Assembly (NCBI GenBank): GCA_947381965.1
Contig: CANCXX010000001.1
Location: 62,001-126,000, forward strand
Source of the DNA: an uncultured bacterium
GTDB taxonomy: Bacteria > Bacillota > Clostridia > Lachnospirales > Lachnospiraceae
DNA length: 64,000 bases
Reading direction: 5' to 3'
The notes under the pieces were generated by a model. The model searched no databases and was not told the origin of the DNA. It saw nothing but the letters and a program-made list of their open reading frames with translations. Below are positions 17,843 through 28,186 of this stretch, one piece after another; position 1 is the stretch's first letter, and each line of letters begins with the position of its first letter. The translations under genes were made by a program, and so were the position numbers.

Positions 17843-19003
17843 ATGATAAAACAGGAAGTCAACGAAATCAAACGGCTTTATACGCCCAGCAACTGTTCCA
17901 TCACACGTATCTGCGGCTGTTATGTGGACGGTGAAAAAAATAAAAAAACTGAGTTTAAGGATGCTTTTCTTTCTCTTCCTGAAGAGGAAATCTTTAAATA
18001 CTTTGAATTGCTCCGTAAAACCCTCTCCGGTTCCCTGGGAAAAAATATGCTGAATCTTGAATTTCCCTTAGCCACAGAGGAAGAAGGAGGGACTCAGGAG
18101 TTTCTTTTAAGGCTCCGGGACAGCAAATTAAAGGACGATGCCCTGCTGGAAGCATTTTATGACAGAGTTATCAGTTCCTACGAGTATGTGGGAAATTACC
18201 TGATCCTGCTTATTCATGACGCCTATGACGTTCCCGGAAAAACCAGTGACGGACTAACTATGGACGATGCCTCAGACACCGTATTTGAGTACATTTTATG
18301 CTGTCTCTGCCCTGTAAACCTTTCCAAACCCGGCCTAAGTTATGACGCCACAGAAAATGGATTTCACAACAGGGTCCGGGACTGGGTAGTGGAAGTCCCC
18401 CATACCGGTTTTCTCTTCCCTGCATTCAATGACAGAGCCACAGACCTTCACAGCATCCTCTACTATACCAAAAACCCGGAAGAGCCTCATTCTGAGTTTG
18501 TAGATGGCATTTTAGGCGCTGTTCTTCCCCTTTCTGCCGGCACCCAGAAGGAAACCTTCCAGACCCTTGTGGAAGAGGCGCTGGGCGACTATGCAGAATA
18601 TGATGTGGTAAAAAACATCCACGAAAATCTTACAGAAATGATTGAAGAACATAAAGAACTGCCGGAACCTTTAACTCTGGACAAGCAGCAGGTAAAAAAT
18701 CTGTTTGAAAAAAGCGGCGCCCCCGAAGAGCGGCTTGCCGATTTTGATAAGCTTTATGAGGCTGCCGCCGGAGAAAACGCTTCCCTTTTGGCGGATAATA
18801 TTGCAAATACCAGAACCTTTGAGGTAAAAACCCCGGATGTTGTGGTACGGGTCAACCCTGACCGCGCTGATTTGGTGAATACAATGACTTTAAACGGAAA
18901 ACGCTGTCTGGTAATAGAAATCAACGACCAGGTGGAAGTCAACGGGATTACGATCAGAAATGGCGCTTACGCTTCGTTAGAGGAGGGATGGGAAAGCCAA
19001 TAA
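17843..19003 (+). CDS. DUF4317 protein
   Basis: 386 residues, soluble and acidic. The start MIKQEVNEIKRLYTPSNCSI, the CGCYVD segment, the VPHTGFLFPAFNDRATDLHS stretch and the C-terminal VVVRVNPDRADLVNTMTLNG region fit DUF4317, a family common in Lachnospiraceae and of unknown function. GGGGG stands before the ATG and the gap to the activase gene is 14 bp, so the pair forms one operon that ends at the terminator 19017-19050. Context suggests, but does not show, a link to the activase. Confidence 0.88.
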   Translation: MIKQEVNEIKRLYTPSNCSITRICGCYVDGEKNKKTEFKDAFLSLPEEEIFKYFELLRKTLSGSLGKNMLNLEFPLATEEEGGTQEFLLRLRDSKLKDDALLEAFYDRVISSYEYVGNYLILLIHDAYDVPGKTSDGLTMDDASDTVFEYILCCLCPVNLSKPGLSYDATENGFHNRVRDWVVEVPHTGFLFPAFNDRATDLHSILYYTKNPEEPHSEFVDGILGAVLPLSAGTQKETFQTLVEEALGDYAEYDVVKNIHENLTEMIEEHKELPEPLTLDKQQVKNLFEKSGAPEERLADFDKLYEAAAGENASLLADNIANTRTFEVKTPDVVVRVNPDRADLVNTMTLNGKRCLVIEINDQVEVNGITIRNGAYASLEEGWESQ

Positions 19004-19016
19004 AATCATTTTTGCA

Positions 19017-19050
19017 GGGCAGGGAATTTTCCCTGCCCGTTTCGTTTTTA
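19017..19050 (+). terminator. Rho-independent terminator of the activase operon
   Basis: Arms GGGCAGGG and CCCTGCCC with a 6-base AATTTT loop, then GTTTCGTTTTT. It separates the plus-strand operon from polC, which converges from the other side. Confidence 0.9.
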
Positions 19051-19072
19051 TATGCACAGACACATATCCTAT

Positions 19073-22000
19073 TTAAGATACAAAATCAAAAAGACTGATT
19101 TGATTTGACTCTGGAAGCTCTCCCAGCAGATTCAGCCTGTCCATCAAATCAACCACTGTCTTGGAAACCTTGGTTCTCTGACGGAAATCATCTTTGGAAA
19201 GAAAAGGCCCATCTTTGGCCGCCTCCACAATTGCATCCGCCGCCTTATCCCCTAACCCGTCAATACTGCTTAAGGATGGCATTAGTTTGTCCTCCACAAT
19301 TTGAAAATTTCTGGAATGGGCGGTAAAAATATCAATGGGAACAAAATCAAATCCCCGTGCATACATTTCCTGCACAATCTTCATATCCTTATAAGAATCC
19401 TGTTCCTTTTTTGAAAGACTATCTCCTCTCTTTTTGTAATCTTCCATCACATTTTCCAGATGCTTCTGCCCCAAACACATTAATTCATAGGAAAAAGCGG
19501 AAGCACGAATGGAAAAATAAGAGGCATAATAAGCAAGCGGATAATTAATTTTACAGTAGGCAATCCGCCATGCCATCATTACATACGCCGCTGCATGGGC
19601 CTTTGGAAACATATATTTGATTTTCTTACAGGACCAGATATACCAGTCTGGCACATCCTTTTCCTTCATGGCCTCCTCCCACTCCTTTTTTAATCCCTTT
19701 CCTTTACGCACACTTTCCATAATCGTAAAAGACAGGGCGCTGTCCACTCCCTGATTAATCAAATATATCATAATATCATCCCGACAGCAGATAGCTGTGG
19801 AAATCGTGGCTGTTCCCTCCAAAATCAAGGTCTGGGCATTTCCAAGCCACACATCTGTCCCATGACCTAATCCGGATATTCTGATTAAATCCGAAAGCCG
19901 CTGAGGTTTGGTATCAAGAAGCATTTGGATTACAAAATCTGTGCCAAATTCCGGTATCCCCAAAGATCCTACCGGGCAGCCGTCAATTTGTTCCGGTGTA
20001 ATTCCAAGGGCCGAAGTATTTTGAAACAGGGACATTACCTGTGGATCATCCAGCGGAATCTTTGTTGGGTCTATTCCTGTTAAATCCTGCAGCATACGAA
20101 TCATGGTAGGATCATCATGCCCCAGAATATCAAGCTTTAGCAGATTATGGTCAATGGAGTGATAATCAAAATGTGTAGTCACAATATCTGTCTCCATATC
20201 ATTGGCTGGATGCTGCACCGGAGTAAAGGAATTAATATCCTCTCCCATAGGAAGAACAATGATGCCGCCGGGATGCTGGCCAGTGCTGCGCCTTATTCCT
20301 GTACAGCCTCCCACAATCCGGTTAATCTCACATACCCGTTTCCGGTTTCCCCGTTCCTCATAGTAATTCTTTACATAGCCAAAGGCCGTCTTATCAGCTA
20401 AGGTTGCAATCGTTCCCGCACGGTAAGTCTGTCCGGCGCCAAAAATAACCTCTGTGTACTTATGGGCTTTACTTTGATATTCCCCTGAAAAATTCAGGTC
20501 AATATCCGGCTCTTTATCTCCCTTAAATCCCAAAAAAGTTTCAAAAGGTATGTCAAATCCATCCTTTACCAGCGGTTTCCCGCACACAGGACACATTTTA
20601 TCCGGCAGGTCACATCCTGCATTTCCAGCATAAGCCCTTACTTCCGGCGAATCAAAATCATAGTAAAAGCAATTAGGGCATCTGTAATGGGCGCTTAATG
20701 AGTTTACTTCCGTAATTCCTGCCATGAACGCCACAAGGGAAGATCCTACAGAGCCACGGGAGCCTACCAGATATCCATCCTCCACTGATTTCCATACAAG
20801 TTTCTGGGCTATAATATACATAACGGCAAATCCATTGGTGATGATGGAATGAAGCTCTTTTTCCAAACGCTCCTTTACAATTGAAGGCAGCTCCTTTCCG
20901 TAAAGCTCATGGGCACGGTTATAGCAAATATCTGTCAGCGTTTTATCGCTGTCAGGAATTACTGGCGCACATTTATCCGGCCGCACAGGTGAAATCACAT
21001 CTATTCTGTCCGCAATCTTATTTGTGTTTGTAATAACCACTTCCTCCGCCTTATCACTGCCAAGGTATGCAAACTCCTCCAGCATCTCTTCTGTGGTGCG
21101 CAGGTACAAAGGCGCCTGGTTATCCGCATCTGCAAACCCCTTACCGGTCATAATAATCCGACGGTACACTTCATCCTCCGGATCCAGGAAGTGAACGTCG
21201 CAGGTTGCAACCACAGGCTTATGAAACTCCTCTCCCAGCGCAACAATCTTCCGGTTAATTTCCATAATATCTTCCATGCTGTTTATTGAAGATATTTTTT
21301 CTGACTCAATCATAAACTTATTATTCCCCAGAGGCTGTATTTCCAGATAATCATAAAAATTCACAATCCGTGTAATTTCCGCCTCCGGTTTTCCATCCAG
21401 AAGCGCACGATAAAGCTCCCCCGCTTCACAGGCGCTTCCCAATATGAGTCCTTCCCGATGCTTCATCAGGAAACTTTTAGGAACTCTGGGACGTTTACTA
21501 TAATAAGTCAGATGGGACTCTGACACAAGGGTATATAAATTTTCTCTGCCAATATTGTTTTCTGCAAGAATAATTGCATGATAAGAAGGCAGCCTTTTAA
21601 TAATATCCGGGCTGGATTCTCCAAGCATGTTGACTTTCGCAAGAGTATCAGCCCCCTTTTCCTCTAACATAGGAATAAACTTTACAAAAATCTGGGCAGT
21701 TGCCTCTGCGTCCTCCACTGCCCGGTGATGGTTTTCCAGAGAAACGCCCAAAGTCTTTGCCACCGCGTCCAGGGTATGCTTTGCCTGATGAGGCAACAGA
21801 ATTCGGGCAATTCCCACTGTGTCCACATAGGTAAAGGGTCTGTCCAGGTTTTGCCGCAAGGCATTTTCTTTAATAAACCCCATATCAAAATTCGCATTAT
21901 GGGCTACCAGAACTGCCTCGCCGCAAAAGGAAAGGAACTCCGGAAGCACCTGTTCAATAAAAGGAGCTTCCATTACCATACTGTCATTAATGCCTGTCAG

Positions 22001-23671
22001 CTTTTCTATTTCAAAAGGAATGGGCACATCAGGGTTCACAAAAGAAGAAAAGCGTTCTGTAATCTCCCCCTTTTCCACTTTTACCGCGCCAATTTCAATT
22101 ATCCGGTTATTAACAGGGGAAAATCCGGTAGTTTCTATATCAAATACTACAAAATTCTCCTGCAGATCCTGCCCTTTTTCCCCAGTCACGATTTCCTGCA
22201 AATCATCAACCAGATACGCTTCCATCCCATAAATAATCTTAAAAAAATCCTGTTTATCCGGATTGCCATCCCCTGCGTCCTTCCGTTTTCCCTTTTCCTC
22301 CTTCCATAGGTCATCCCACACATGATTGGCGTCGGGAAATGCCTGCACCACGCCGTGATCGGTAATGGCTATGGCAGGATGTCCCCATTTATAGGCGCGT
22401 TTTACAATGTCTTTTGCCTCTGAAACTCCGTCCATGTCGCTCATTTTAGTGTGGCAATGAAGTTCCACTCTTTTACGGGGGCTGTTATCATTGCGTGATC
22501 CTGTAAAATCAGGTATCTTTTTTACCCCGGAAAGAGAGCCAATGGTCAGTTCATTGTCAAACTTATCTATAACTGTCACACCTTTTAGCTTGACAAACGC
22601 TCCCTTCTTAATGCCAGCGGTAATTTCCTCCACCTGTTCATTCCGGGCAAACAATTTTATGGTCATGGTATCCGTAAAATCTGTCACATCAAACATTAAA
22701 ATGGTTCTCTCATTTTTAATTTCACGGGAGTCAAAATTAATAATTTTTCCCCGGATAACCACTTCCCCCATTTCACCCACAATATCCTCAATGGGCATAG
22801 CTTCTTCCTCAAAATCCCGTCCATATAACACATCCGGATTGTCAGAGCGTTTTACCCCACGCTTAAATTCGCCTTTGCCAAAATCTCCCCTGCGGAATCC
22901 TTTTCTCTCTCCGTTTCCCGGAAAAGCAGCAACACTTCCTGTACCTGCCTCTTTTGCGCCATCTGCGCCTTTTGTCCTTTTTAACTGTGGTGCATCCGCC
23001 TTCTGCCCCTTTCCTTTATTTAATGCGGGCTTTGATAATCCGCTCATTTCCGGACTGCCGGAGTCTTCCATGGCTGCCGGAACGCTGATATTAACTGCGC
23101 GGGCTGAAATTTCCGCTACCTGGCGGGCAATCTTTATATCGTCCTCTTCTTTATGTCTTCCCCTCTTCTTTTCCTGATACTCCATGGTACAGGCAACAGA
23201 AAGTCCGCACCGCTCATTAAATATCTTTTCCAGTATCCGGGTAAGCTCCGCCGCCCTGCTTCTTGCAGGCACAGAGTCCTCTATGGTCAGACACATTTCA
23301 TTTTCTTTTGGGAACACTATAACTGCGCCTTTAAAAAGATTATATTCAATCGGGCTGTACCCTTTAAGTTCCAGCAAAATACTTTCCCGGTAAGCGTTCA
23401 TCAGTTTTTCCGGTGTATACTGCTCTGACAGTCGAAACCGCTCATACAATTTTACCACTACATTATGGGCAGAAAAAAACTGTTTTTTTATTTCCGATTC
23501 CACCTTTAAAACTGTTTCTTTGGGTATCAGATAACCACAAGTTATCGTAACTCTGATATAATCTCTGTTTTTTGTTGCAGATACCTTTTCAACCAAAACC
23601 TGCTCAAATAAATCCTGTATCTTTTTTTCCAGCTTAAGCGCTGGAAACACATCAAAAAAATTCTTTGCCAT
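19073..23671 (-). CDS. polC: DNA polymerase III, PolC type
   Basis: 1532 residues, slightly longer than the Bacillus enzyme (about 1440). It is the main leading-strand replicase of low-GC Gram-positives. In order: N-terminal domain with a lysine/glycine-rich insertion (about 180-280), an OB fold (VVIRGKIINFDSREIKNERT), a split PHP domain (VELHCHTKMSDMDGVSEAKD), the 3'-5' exonuclease inserted in PHP (FVVFDIETTGFSPVNNRIIE), palm and fingers with a zinc motif (CPNCFYYDFD and CPVCGKPL), and the C-terminal duplex-binding part. The extra N-terminal length accounts for the size. It lies 68 bp downstream of ispG in the same direction, a common order in Firmicutes. Confidence 0.98.
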   Translation of the reverse strand: MAKNFFDVFPALKLEKKIQDLFEQVLVEKVSATKNRDYIRVTITCGYLIPKETVLKVESEIKKQFFSAHNVVVKLYERFRLSEQYTPEKLMNAYRESILLELKGYSPIEYNLFKGAVIVFPKENEMCLTIEDSVPARSRAAELTRILEKIFNERCGLSVACTMEYQEKKRGRHKEEDDIKIARQVAEISARAVNISVPAAMEDSGSPEMSGLSKPALNKGKGQKADAPQLKRTKGADGAKEAGTGSVAAFPGNGERKGFRRGDFGKGEFKRGVKRSDNPDVLYGRDFEEEAMPIEDIVGEMGEVVIRGKIINFDSREIKNERTILMFDVTDFTDTMTIKLFARNEQVEEITAGIKKGAFVKLKGVTVIDKFDNELTIGSLSGVKKIPDFTGSRNDNSPRKRVELHCHTKMSDMDGVSEAKDIVKRAYKWGHPAIAITDHGVVQAFPDANHVWDDLWKEEKGKRKDAGDGNPDKQDFFKIIYGMEAYLVDDLQEIVTGEKGQDLQENFVVFDIETTGFSPVNNRIIEIGAVKVEKGEITERFSSFVNPDVPIPFEIEKLTGINDSMVMEAPFIEQVLPEFLSFCGEAVLVAHNANFDMGFIKENALRQNLDRPFTYVDTVGIARILLPHQAKHTLDAVAKTLGVSLENHHRAVEDAEATAQIFVKFIPMLEEKGADTLAKVNMLGESSPDIIKRLPSYHAIILAENNIGRENLYTLVSESHLTYYSKRPRVPKSFLMKHREGLILGSACEAGELYRALLDGKPEAEITRIVNFYDYLEIQPLGNNKFMIESEKISSINSMEDIMEINRKIVALGEEFHKPVVATCDVHFLDPEDEVYRRIIMTGKGFADADNQAPLYLRTTEEMLEEFAYLGSDKAEEVVITNTNKIADRIDVISPVRPDKCAPVIPDSDKTLTDICYNRAHELYGKELPSIVKERLEKELHSIITNGFAVMYIIAQKLVWKSVEDGYLVGSRGSVGSSLVAFMAGITEVNSLSAHYRCPNCFYYDFDSPEVRAYAGNAGCDLPDKMCPVCGKPLVKDGFDIPFETFLGFKGDKEPDIDLNFSGEYQSKAHKYTEVIFGAGQTYRAGTIATLADKTAFGYVKNYYEERGNRKRVCEINRIVGGCTGIRRSTGQHPGGIIVLPMGEDINSFTPVQHPANDMETDIVTTHFDYHSIDHNLLKLDILGHDDPTMIRMLQDLTGIDPTKIPLDDPQVMSLFQNTSALGITPEQIDGCPVGSLGIPEFGTDFVIQMLLDTKPQRLSDLIRISGLGHGTDVWLGNAQTLILEGTATISTAICCRDDIMIYLINQGVDSALSFTIMESVRKGKGLKKEWEEAMKEKDVPDWYIWSCKKIKYMFPKAHAAAYVMMAWRIAYCKINYPLAYYASYFSIRASAFSYELMCLGQKHLENVMEDYKKRGDSLSKKEQDSYKDMKIVQEMYARGFDFVPIDIFTAHSRNFQIVEDKLMPSLSSIDGLGDKAADAIVEAAKDGPFLSKDDFRQRTKVSKTVVDLMDRLNLLGELPESNQISLFDFVS

Positions 23672-23739
23672 CGCTGCATGCCTTTATCTGCTTTTATCCT
23701 ACCAATCTATCCCATGTTAAAGCAATACCCACAAAACAA

Positions 23740-24798
23740 TCATTCATTCCAGTGTATCAATTCTTCCCTAAGCGCATTAAGCAGCTGGTCTTCCGGTACT
23801 TTCCTTATGATTTCGCCCTTTTTTATCAGCAAGCCTTCCCCTATGCCTCCTGCAATGCCGATATCTGCTTCCTTTGCCTCTCCAGGTCCGTTAACCGCGC
23901 ATCCCATAACAGCTACCTTAATATCCAGTGGAAATTCGGCTACCATATTCTCCACCTGATTTGCAAGACCAATTAAGTCAATTTTTGTTCTTCCACAGGT
24001 TGGACAGGAAACCACTTCTATCCCTCCTTTCCGAAGCCCTAATGTCCTTAAAACTAATCTGGCTGATTTAACCTCCTCCACCGGATCTCCGGTAAGGGAA
24101 ACACGAATGGTATCCCCTATCCCTTGATGTAAAATCAGTCCAAGCCCAATGGCTGACTTAATATTGCCGCTGATAATTGTACCTGACTCTGTAATTCCCA
24201 CATGCAGTGGATAGTCTGTCTGTTCTGCCAGTATTTCATGTGCCTTTACGCACATCAGCACATGGGAGGATTTTATGCTGATAACCATATTTTCATATCC
24301 AAGCTCTTCTATCATATGCACCTTATCCAGCGCACTTTCCACAAGTCCCTGGGCAGTTACCCCCTGATACTTTTCTACCAGTTCTTTTTCCAGGGAACCA
24401 CTGTTTACCCCCACACGGATAGGAATATTCCTCTCCTTTGCTACAGCCACCACAGCTGCAACCTTATCTTTTCCTCCAATATTACCAGGATTAATACGGA
24501 TTTTGTCTGCACCGTTTTCCATTGCTGCAATTGCCATTTTATAATCAAAATGGATATCGGCAACAAGCGGAATGGAAATCTGCTTTTTAATTTCCCTGAT
24601 TGCAGCAGCCGCTTCCATGGTTGGAACCGTACATCTGATAATTTCGCAGCCTGCCCTTTCAAGCGCCTGTATCTGCGCCACCGTAGCCGCTATATCTTCT
24701 GTCCTTGTATTTGTCATGGATTGTATCAGTATTGGATTTCCGCCTCCAATCACTCTGTCTCCAATTGATACCACCCTTGTGTGCTCCCTTGTCATCAT
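23740..24798 (-). CDS. ispG: 4-hydroxy-3-methylbut-2-enyl-diphosphate synthase (flavodoxin-type IspG)
   Basis: 352 residues from ATG 24798, which follows GGAGGAC; the frame is open 15 codons further but without a ribosome site. IspG is a [4Fe-4S] reductase that turns MEcPP into HMBPP in the MEP isoprenoid pathway. Marks are VVSIGDRVIGGGNPILIQSM at the start, the cluster cysteines in VSCPTCGRTKID and AVMGCAVNGPGEA, and the TIM barrel between. It works with Dxr, encoded in the same cluster. Confidence 0.97.
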   Translation of the reverse strand: MMTREHTRVVSIGDRVIGGGNPILIQSMTNTRTEDIAATVAQIQALERAGCEIIRCTVPTMEAAAAIREIKKQISIPLVADIHFDYKMAIAAMENGADKIRINPGNIGGKDKVAAVVAVAKERNIPIRVGVNSGSLEKELVEKYQGVTAQGLVESALDKVHMIEELGYENMVISIKSSHVLMCVKAHEILAEQTDYPLHVGITESGTIISGNIKSAIGLGLILHQGIGDTIRVSLTGDPVEEVKSARLVLRTLGLRKGGIEVVSCPTCGRTKIDLIGLANQVENMVAEFPLDIKVAVMGCAVNGPGEAKEADIGIAGGIGEGLLIKKGEIIRKVPEDQLLNALREELIHWNE

Positions 24799-24876
24799 TT
24801 TGTCCTCCGTTTTCCAATCTCTGTTTTTCATCATATCATCCAATTTCTATCTTGTCTATCCCTTCCGGTTCCAAGC

Positions 24877-26214
24877 TTATTTATCCTTTACTATAGCAGT
24901 TTCATCTTGCACCTGTATGTAAAAAATCCTGCTGCTGTAGGTGTCCCCATTCTCTCCCACTGCCACAAGCTGCATGGCAAGCTTCTGATCGGGCAGCCGG
25001 TCTGCAGGAAGTTCAAACCGAACTTGCTTGTCTGTTTTATATACAGCGTCTTCCTTTAACAGCATTTTCCTCCCCTGCTCGTCCCGCATTTCCACCCAGA
25101 GCGTTCCATCTTCTTCCCTTGCATATGTCAAAGACTGGGGTAAGTCCACCAAAGGCAAGGGAATCACACCTGAGATAATAAACAGCATAAACGACAGCAG
25201 CCCCAAAAATCGTTTTTCAGTAAGATAGATATTTTTTTCCTGTCTGCATAGACAGCGTTTTTTGTTAAATTGGAAATTAATCAGACGAATCATCTGTGTT
25301 GTCATAAGAAAAATCAGAGGTTGTTCCAGATAAGGAAATGGAATATGATTTTCAGGAATTCCCAAAACAAAGGGAATCATAAAGCTTAAAATAGTACTAA
25401 CCATCATAAGTACATACAGAAACTTCCCCACTGTCCGAAATATACTGGAACCTGAAACTTTTTTACGGTAATGTAACAAATCCACTTTTAACTGTTCCAT
25501 GGATAAGTACCTGTCTGAGGCTTTTGGAGCTGTACACTTTTTAATTATTTTTTCAAGTCCGGAGGAAAGACTTCTATCATACTCTGCAAGAGAACGCCTC
25601 CCACAGGGCAAGACAGCCGGATTTGCACCTGTAAGCATTTCATGAAACACAGCGCCTAATCCATAGATATCCCAGGTCACATCCCCACCTGTCTCCTTCC
25701 ACTGATCCGAAGGATTGTAGCCTACAGTGCCAATACACATTTCTTCTCTTTTCCTTCCGGAGGCAAGACGTAAAGCGCCGCCAAAGTCTATCAGCTTTAA
25801 TTCCCCATTCTGTCGTATCATAATATTTTCGGGTTTTAAGTCTCTGTATATCACGGCCGGATGCCTTCCATGCAGATACATCATAATTTCACAAAGCTCC
25901 AGCGTCCATTTCACCGCCTGCCTCTCCGACACCTTTTTATGCTTATCCATATACTGCCGGAGTGTCATACCCTCTATGTATTCCATCACCAAAAAAATAC
26001 TTTTACCAAAGGAAAAGCAGTCATAAATCTGAGGAAGCCCTTTATGTTCCAGCTCTTTTAGAATTTTCATTTCAGACAGAAGAAAATTATTTTCACTTTC
26101 TTTTATTACTACCAGCCGATCCAGATTTCTGTCTCTGGCAAGGTATACTTTTCCCATGCCACCAGCTCCAATTATATGCAGCCGCTCATATTTTTCCATC
26201 CAGATTTTCTCCAT
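24877..26214 (-). CDS. Membrane Ser/Thr protein kinase
   Basis: 445 residues. The Hanks-type kinase domain fills about residues 8-255: glycine loop IGAGGMGKVYLARD, lysine in VVIKES, catalytic loop VIYRDLKPENIM (tyrosine in place of the usual histidine of HRD), metal-binding LIDFGGAL, and the GTVGYNPSDQ segment. Then come about three membrane helices (FLYVLMMVSTILSFMIPFV, PLIFLMTTQM, FLGLLSFMLFIISGVIPL) and an external C-terminal domain of ~90 residues without PASTA repeats. GGGGGTG precedes the ATG. It follows the PP2C gene, its likely antagonist, by 63 bp. Confidence 0.92.
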   Translation of the reverse strand: MEKIWMEKYERLHIIGAGGMGKVYLARDRNLDRLVVIKESENNFLLSEMKILKELEHKGLPQIYDCFSFGKSIFLVMEYIEGMTLRQYMDKHKKVSERQAVKWTLELCEIMMYLHGRHPAVIYRDLKPENIMIRQNGELKLIDFGGALRLASGRKREEMCIGTVGYNPSDQWKETGGDVTWDIYGLGAVFHEMLTGANPAVLPCGRRSLAEYDRSLSSGLEKIIKKCTAPKASDRYLSMEQLKVDLLHYRKKVSGSSIFRTVGKFLYVLMMVSTILSFMIPFVLGIPENHIPFPYLEQPLIFLMTTQMIRLINFQFNKKRCLCRQEKNIYLTEKRFLGLLSFMLFIISGVIPLPLVDLPQSLTYAREEDGTLWVEMRDEQGRKMLLKEDAVYKTDKQVRFELPADRLPDQKLAMQLVAVGENGDTYSSRIFYIQVQDETAIVKDK

Positions 26215-26277
26215 ATACTAACACCCCCTGACACCCCAAATGGCTGCTATACCACTCAATGCTAACGCATAATATGC

Positions 26278-26982
26278 TTATATCACCGTATAAACCGCCG
26301 ATAAATTATCCCCTTCTCCTTTCTTTTCTGCCATCTCTCCCAGCATACAAAGCCGCTTTGTGATCTGCCGGTCACTGTCAATGTCTTCAGGGATAAGCAC
26401 TTGTATGGATGCAGAATCAAAAGTCCTGTAAAAACCGTCTGTACACAGCAAAAAACCGCATTTGCCATAAATTTTCCCATAAAGAATATCCGGATACTGA
26501 AATGGAAAACTCCCCAGACATTTGGTAAGCCTGCACCTGCCATCTGAATGATCGTTTGTAAGAAGCCGCATTTTTTTCCTGCGGCACAGATAAATCCGGC
26601 TGTCGCCAAGGTGAAAAAGCAGATAATTTCTTTTCCAGATAAATAATAAAGAAATGGTAGCCCCCAGTTTTATCCCCTTTTCTTCTCCATAACGCCGCAG
26701 CTCCTCATTAATACTGTAAAAACACCGCAAAATACTTTTCATCAGATATTTTTTCCCTTTACATCTTACTGTCAGGGAAATCAACTGATTATAAAAGTTC
26801 TCTGTCAGACGTTCTGTAATATAGCCGCTGGCAGTCTCCCCTTCACTTAATCCACCAATGCCATCGCTTACCGCCATCATCAAAACTCTCCCTCTGTCTG
26901 TCATCACCTGGGCCAGCATAAGAGAATCCTGATTGATGGTGCGTCTCCCTTTATCCCAGTATACTCCTGAAATCACTTTCAA
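26278..26982 (-). CDS. PP2C-family protein phosphatase
   Basis: 234 residues. PPM-type metal-dependent phosphatase motifs appear in order: NQDSLML, AVSDGIGGLSEGE, GATISLLFI, HLGDSRIYL, TNDHSDG, LLCTDGFYRTF and GEGDNLSAVY. The start is TTG at 26980-26982, eight bases after AAAGG; no ATG occurs nearby in frame. It would reverse phosphorylation by the kinase encoded next. The two genes separate rseP from ispG, which are usually adjacent. Confidence 0.92.
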   Translation of the reverse strand: MKVISGVYWDKGRRTINQDSLMLAQVMTDRGRVLMMAVSDGIGGLSEGETASGYITERLTENFYNQLISLTVRCKGKKYLMKSILRCFYSINEELRRYGEEKGIKLGATISLLFIWKRNYLLFHLGDSRIYLCRRKKMRLLTNDHSDGRCRLTKCLGSFPFQYPDILYGKIYGKCGFLLCTDGFYRTFDSASIQVLIPEDIDSDRQITKRLCMLGEMAEKKGEGDNLSAVYTVI

Positions 26983-27132
26983 TATTTTTTCCTTTCGTCT
27001 GTTACCTTTCCTGCCTTTTCATTATGCAATTTATTATATATTCACAGACAAAAAGAATCTATTATACAATATTGCCAAAACTGTAAGTTTGGTAATCTTG
27101 TACATGGATTCCAACTGTTATCTTATTTCATA

Positions 27133-28185
27133 TTAAAAAAACTTTGTTATATCATTAAAGAAGACAAGCACCATCAACACCATCAGGGCCATCATTCCAG
27201 CTAAATGAACCATTCCTTCTTTTTCTGCCGGAACCGGCTTTCCCCGGATAGCTTCTATCAGCAAAAATACCAAACGTCCGCCGTCAAGAGCCGGAAGAGG
27301 AAGCAGATTCATAATTCCAAGGTTCACAGAAAGAAGCAGCGCAATATTCATCATATTCAGCGCAACATCCAGTACACCATAGGCTCTGGAATAATCATAT
27401 GCCTCATCCACTACCTTAACAATCCCTATGGGACCTGACACGTCATCTTTTGATAATTGTCCTGTAATCAGCATTTCAAGGCTCTTTACTGTGGTTTCCA
27501 CATAAAACTTCATCGTATGAAAAGCATACTGGAATGTTTGAGGGACATTGCACTTTAAGTAACTCCCCACACCAATTCCCATATAATAACGCTGGGTGCT
27601 TTCATCATATGTGGGTTTAACCACCGTTTTATATTTCTGTCCATCACGCAGATAAGTCACCTGAAGGCTTTCTCCCTTTGTATTCAGCTGGGTAATTAAT
27701 GTCACCTGCTCGCCCAGATGAATATTTTTTCCATTAATTTTAGTGATAATATCGCCTTCCATAAGCCCCGCTTCCTCCGCCTGGCTTCCCTCATACACTG
27801 TCCGAACCTCAGGAAGAGTAATTCCGCAGTTATATACAAGTATAATCGCCATCACATAGGCAGTCAGAAAATTGAACAATGGCCCTGCAAATACAGTGGA
27901 AAACCGCGCCCATACTGGTGCGTTTGGAAAAGCGCCTTCTGATAATTCCCCTTTTTCCTTCTGCAGTCCGTCCTCCCCTTCAAATACGCAGGCGCCGCCT
28001 ATTGGAAGAAGCTTTAATGAATATTTGGTATCCCCTTTATAAAAAGAAAAAAGAGTTGGACCCATACCAACAAAAAACTCCACCACATGAATGCCATTCT
28101 TTTTCGCAACAATAAAATGTCCAAATTCATGGGAAACAACTACTACAAAAAAAATAATAATAAATAAAATAATAGATACAGCCAC
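27133..28185 (-). CDS. rseP: Site-2 membrane metalloprotease RseP/RasP type
   Basis: 350 residues. The intramembrane zinc site HEFGH lies in the first helix (about residues 20-24) and the second metal ligand in NLLPLPALDGGRLV; a PDZ domain sits between (EEAGLMEGDIITKINGKNIH). It cleaves membrane anti-sigma factors and signal peptide remnants. A GTG at 28183-28185 is the best start because AGGAGG stands 7 bases before it, inside the dxr end; no ATG is well placed. It follows dxr with 1 bp between stop and start, so translation is coupled. Confidence 0.95.
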   Translation of the reverse strand: MAVSIILFIIIFFVVVVSHEFGHFIVAKKNGIHVVEFFVGMGPTLFSFYKGDTKYSLKLLPIGGACVFEGEDGLQKEKGELSEGAFPNAPVWARFSTVFAGPLFNFLTAYVMAIILVYNCGITLPEVRTVYEGSQAEEAGLMEGDIITKINGKNIHLGEQVTLITQLNTKGESLQVTYLRDGQKYKTVVKPTYDESTQRYYMGIGVGSYLKCNVPQTFQYAFHTMKFYVETTVKSLEMLITGQLSKDDVSGPIGIVKVVDEAYDYSRAYGVLDVALNMMNIALLLSVNLGIMNLLPLPALDGGRLVFLLIEAIRGKPVPAEKEGMVHLAGMMALMVLMVLVFFNDITKFF

Positions 28186-28186
28186 T

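Noticed and set aside
22491-23177. 228-codon open frame on the plus strand inside polC
   Set aside because: Fully antisense to a conserved gene, Ser/Thr-rich as expected for a shadow frame, no ribosome site and no family resemblance.
24877-26982. Kinase/phosphatase pair as part of a type VII secretion locus
   Set aside because: No FHA, EccC-like ATPase or WXG100 genes lie nearby; the neighbours are isoprenoid and replication genes.
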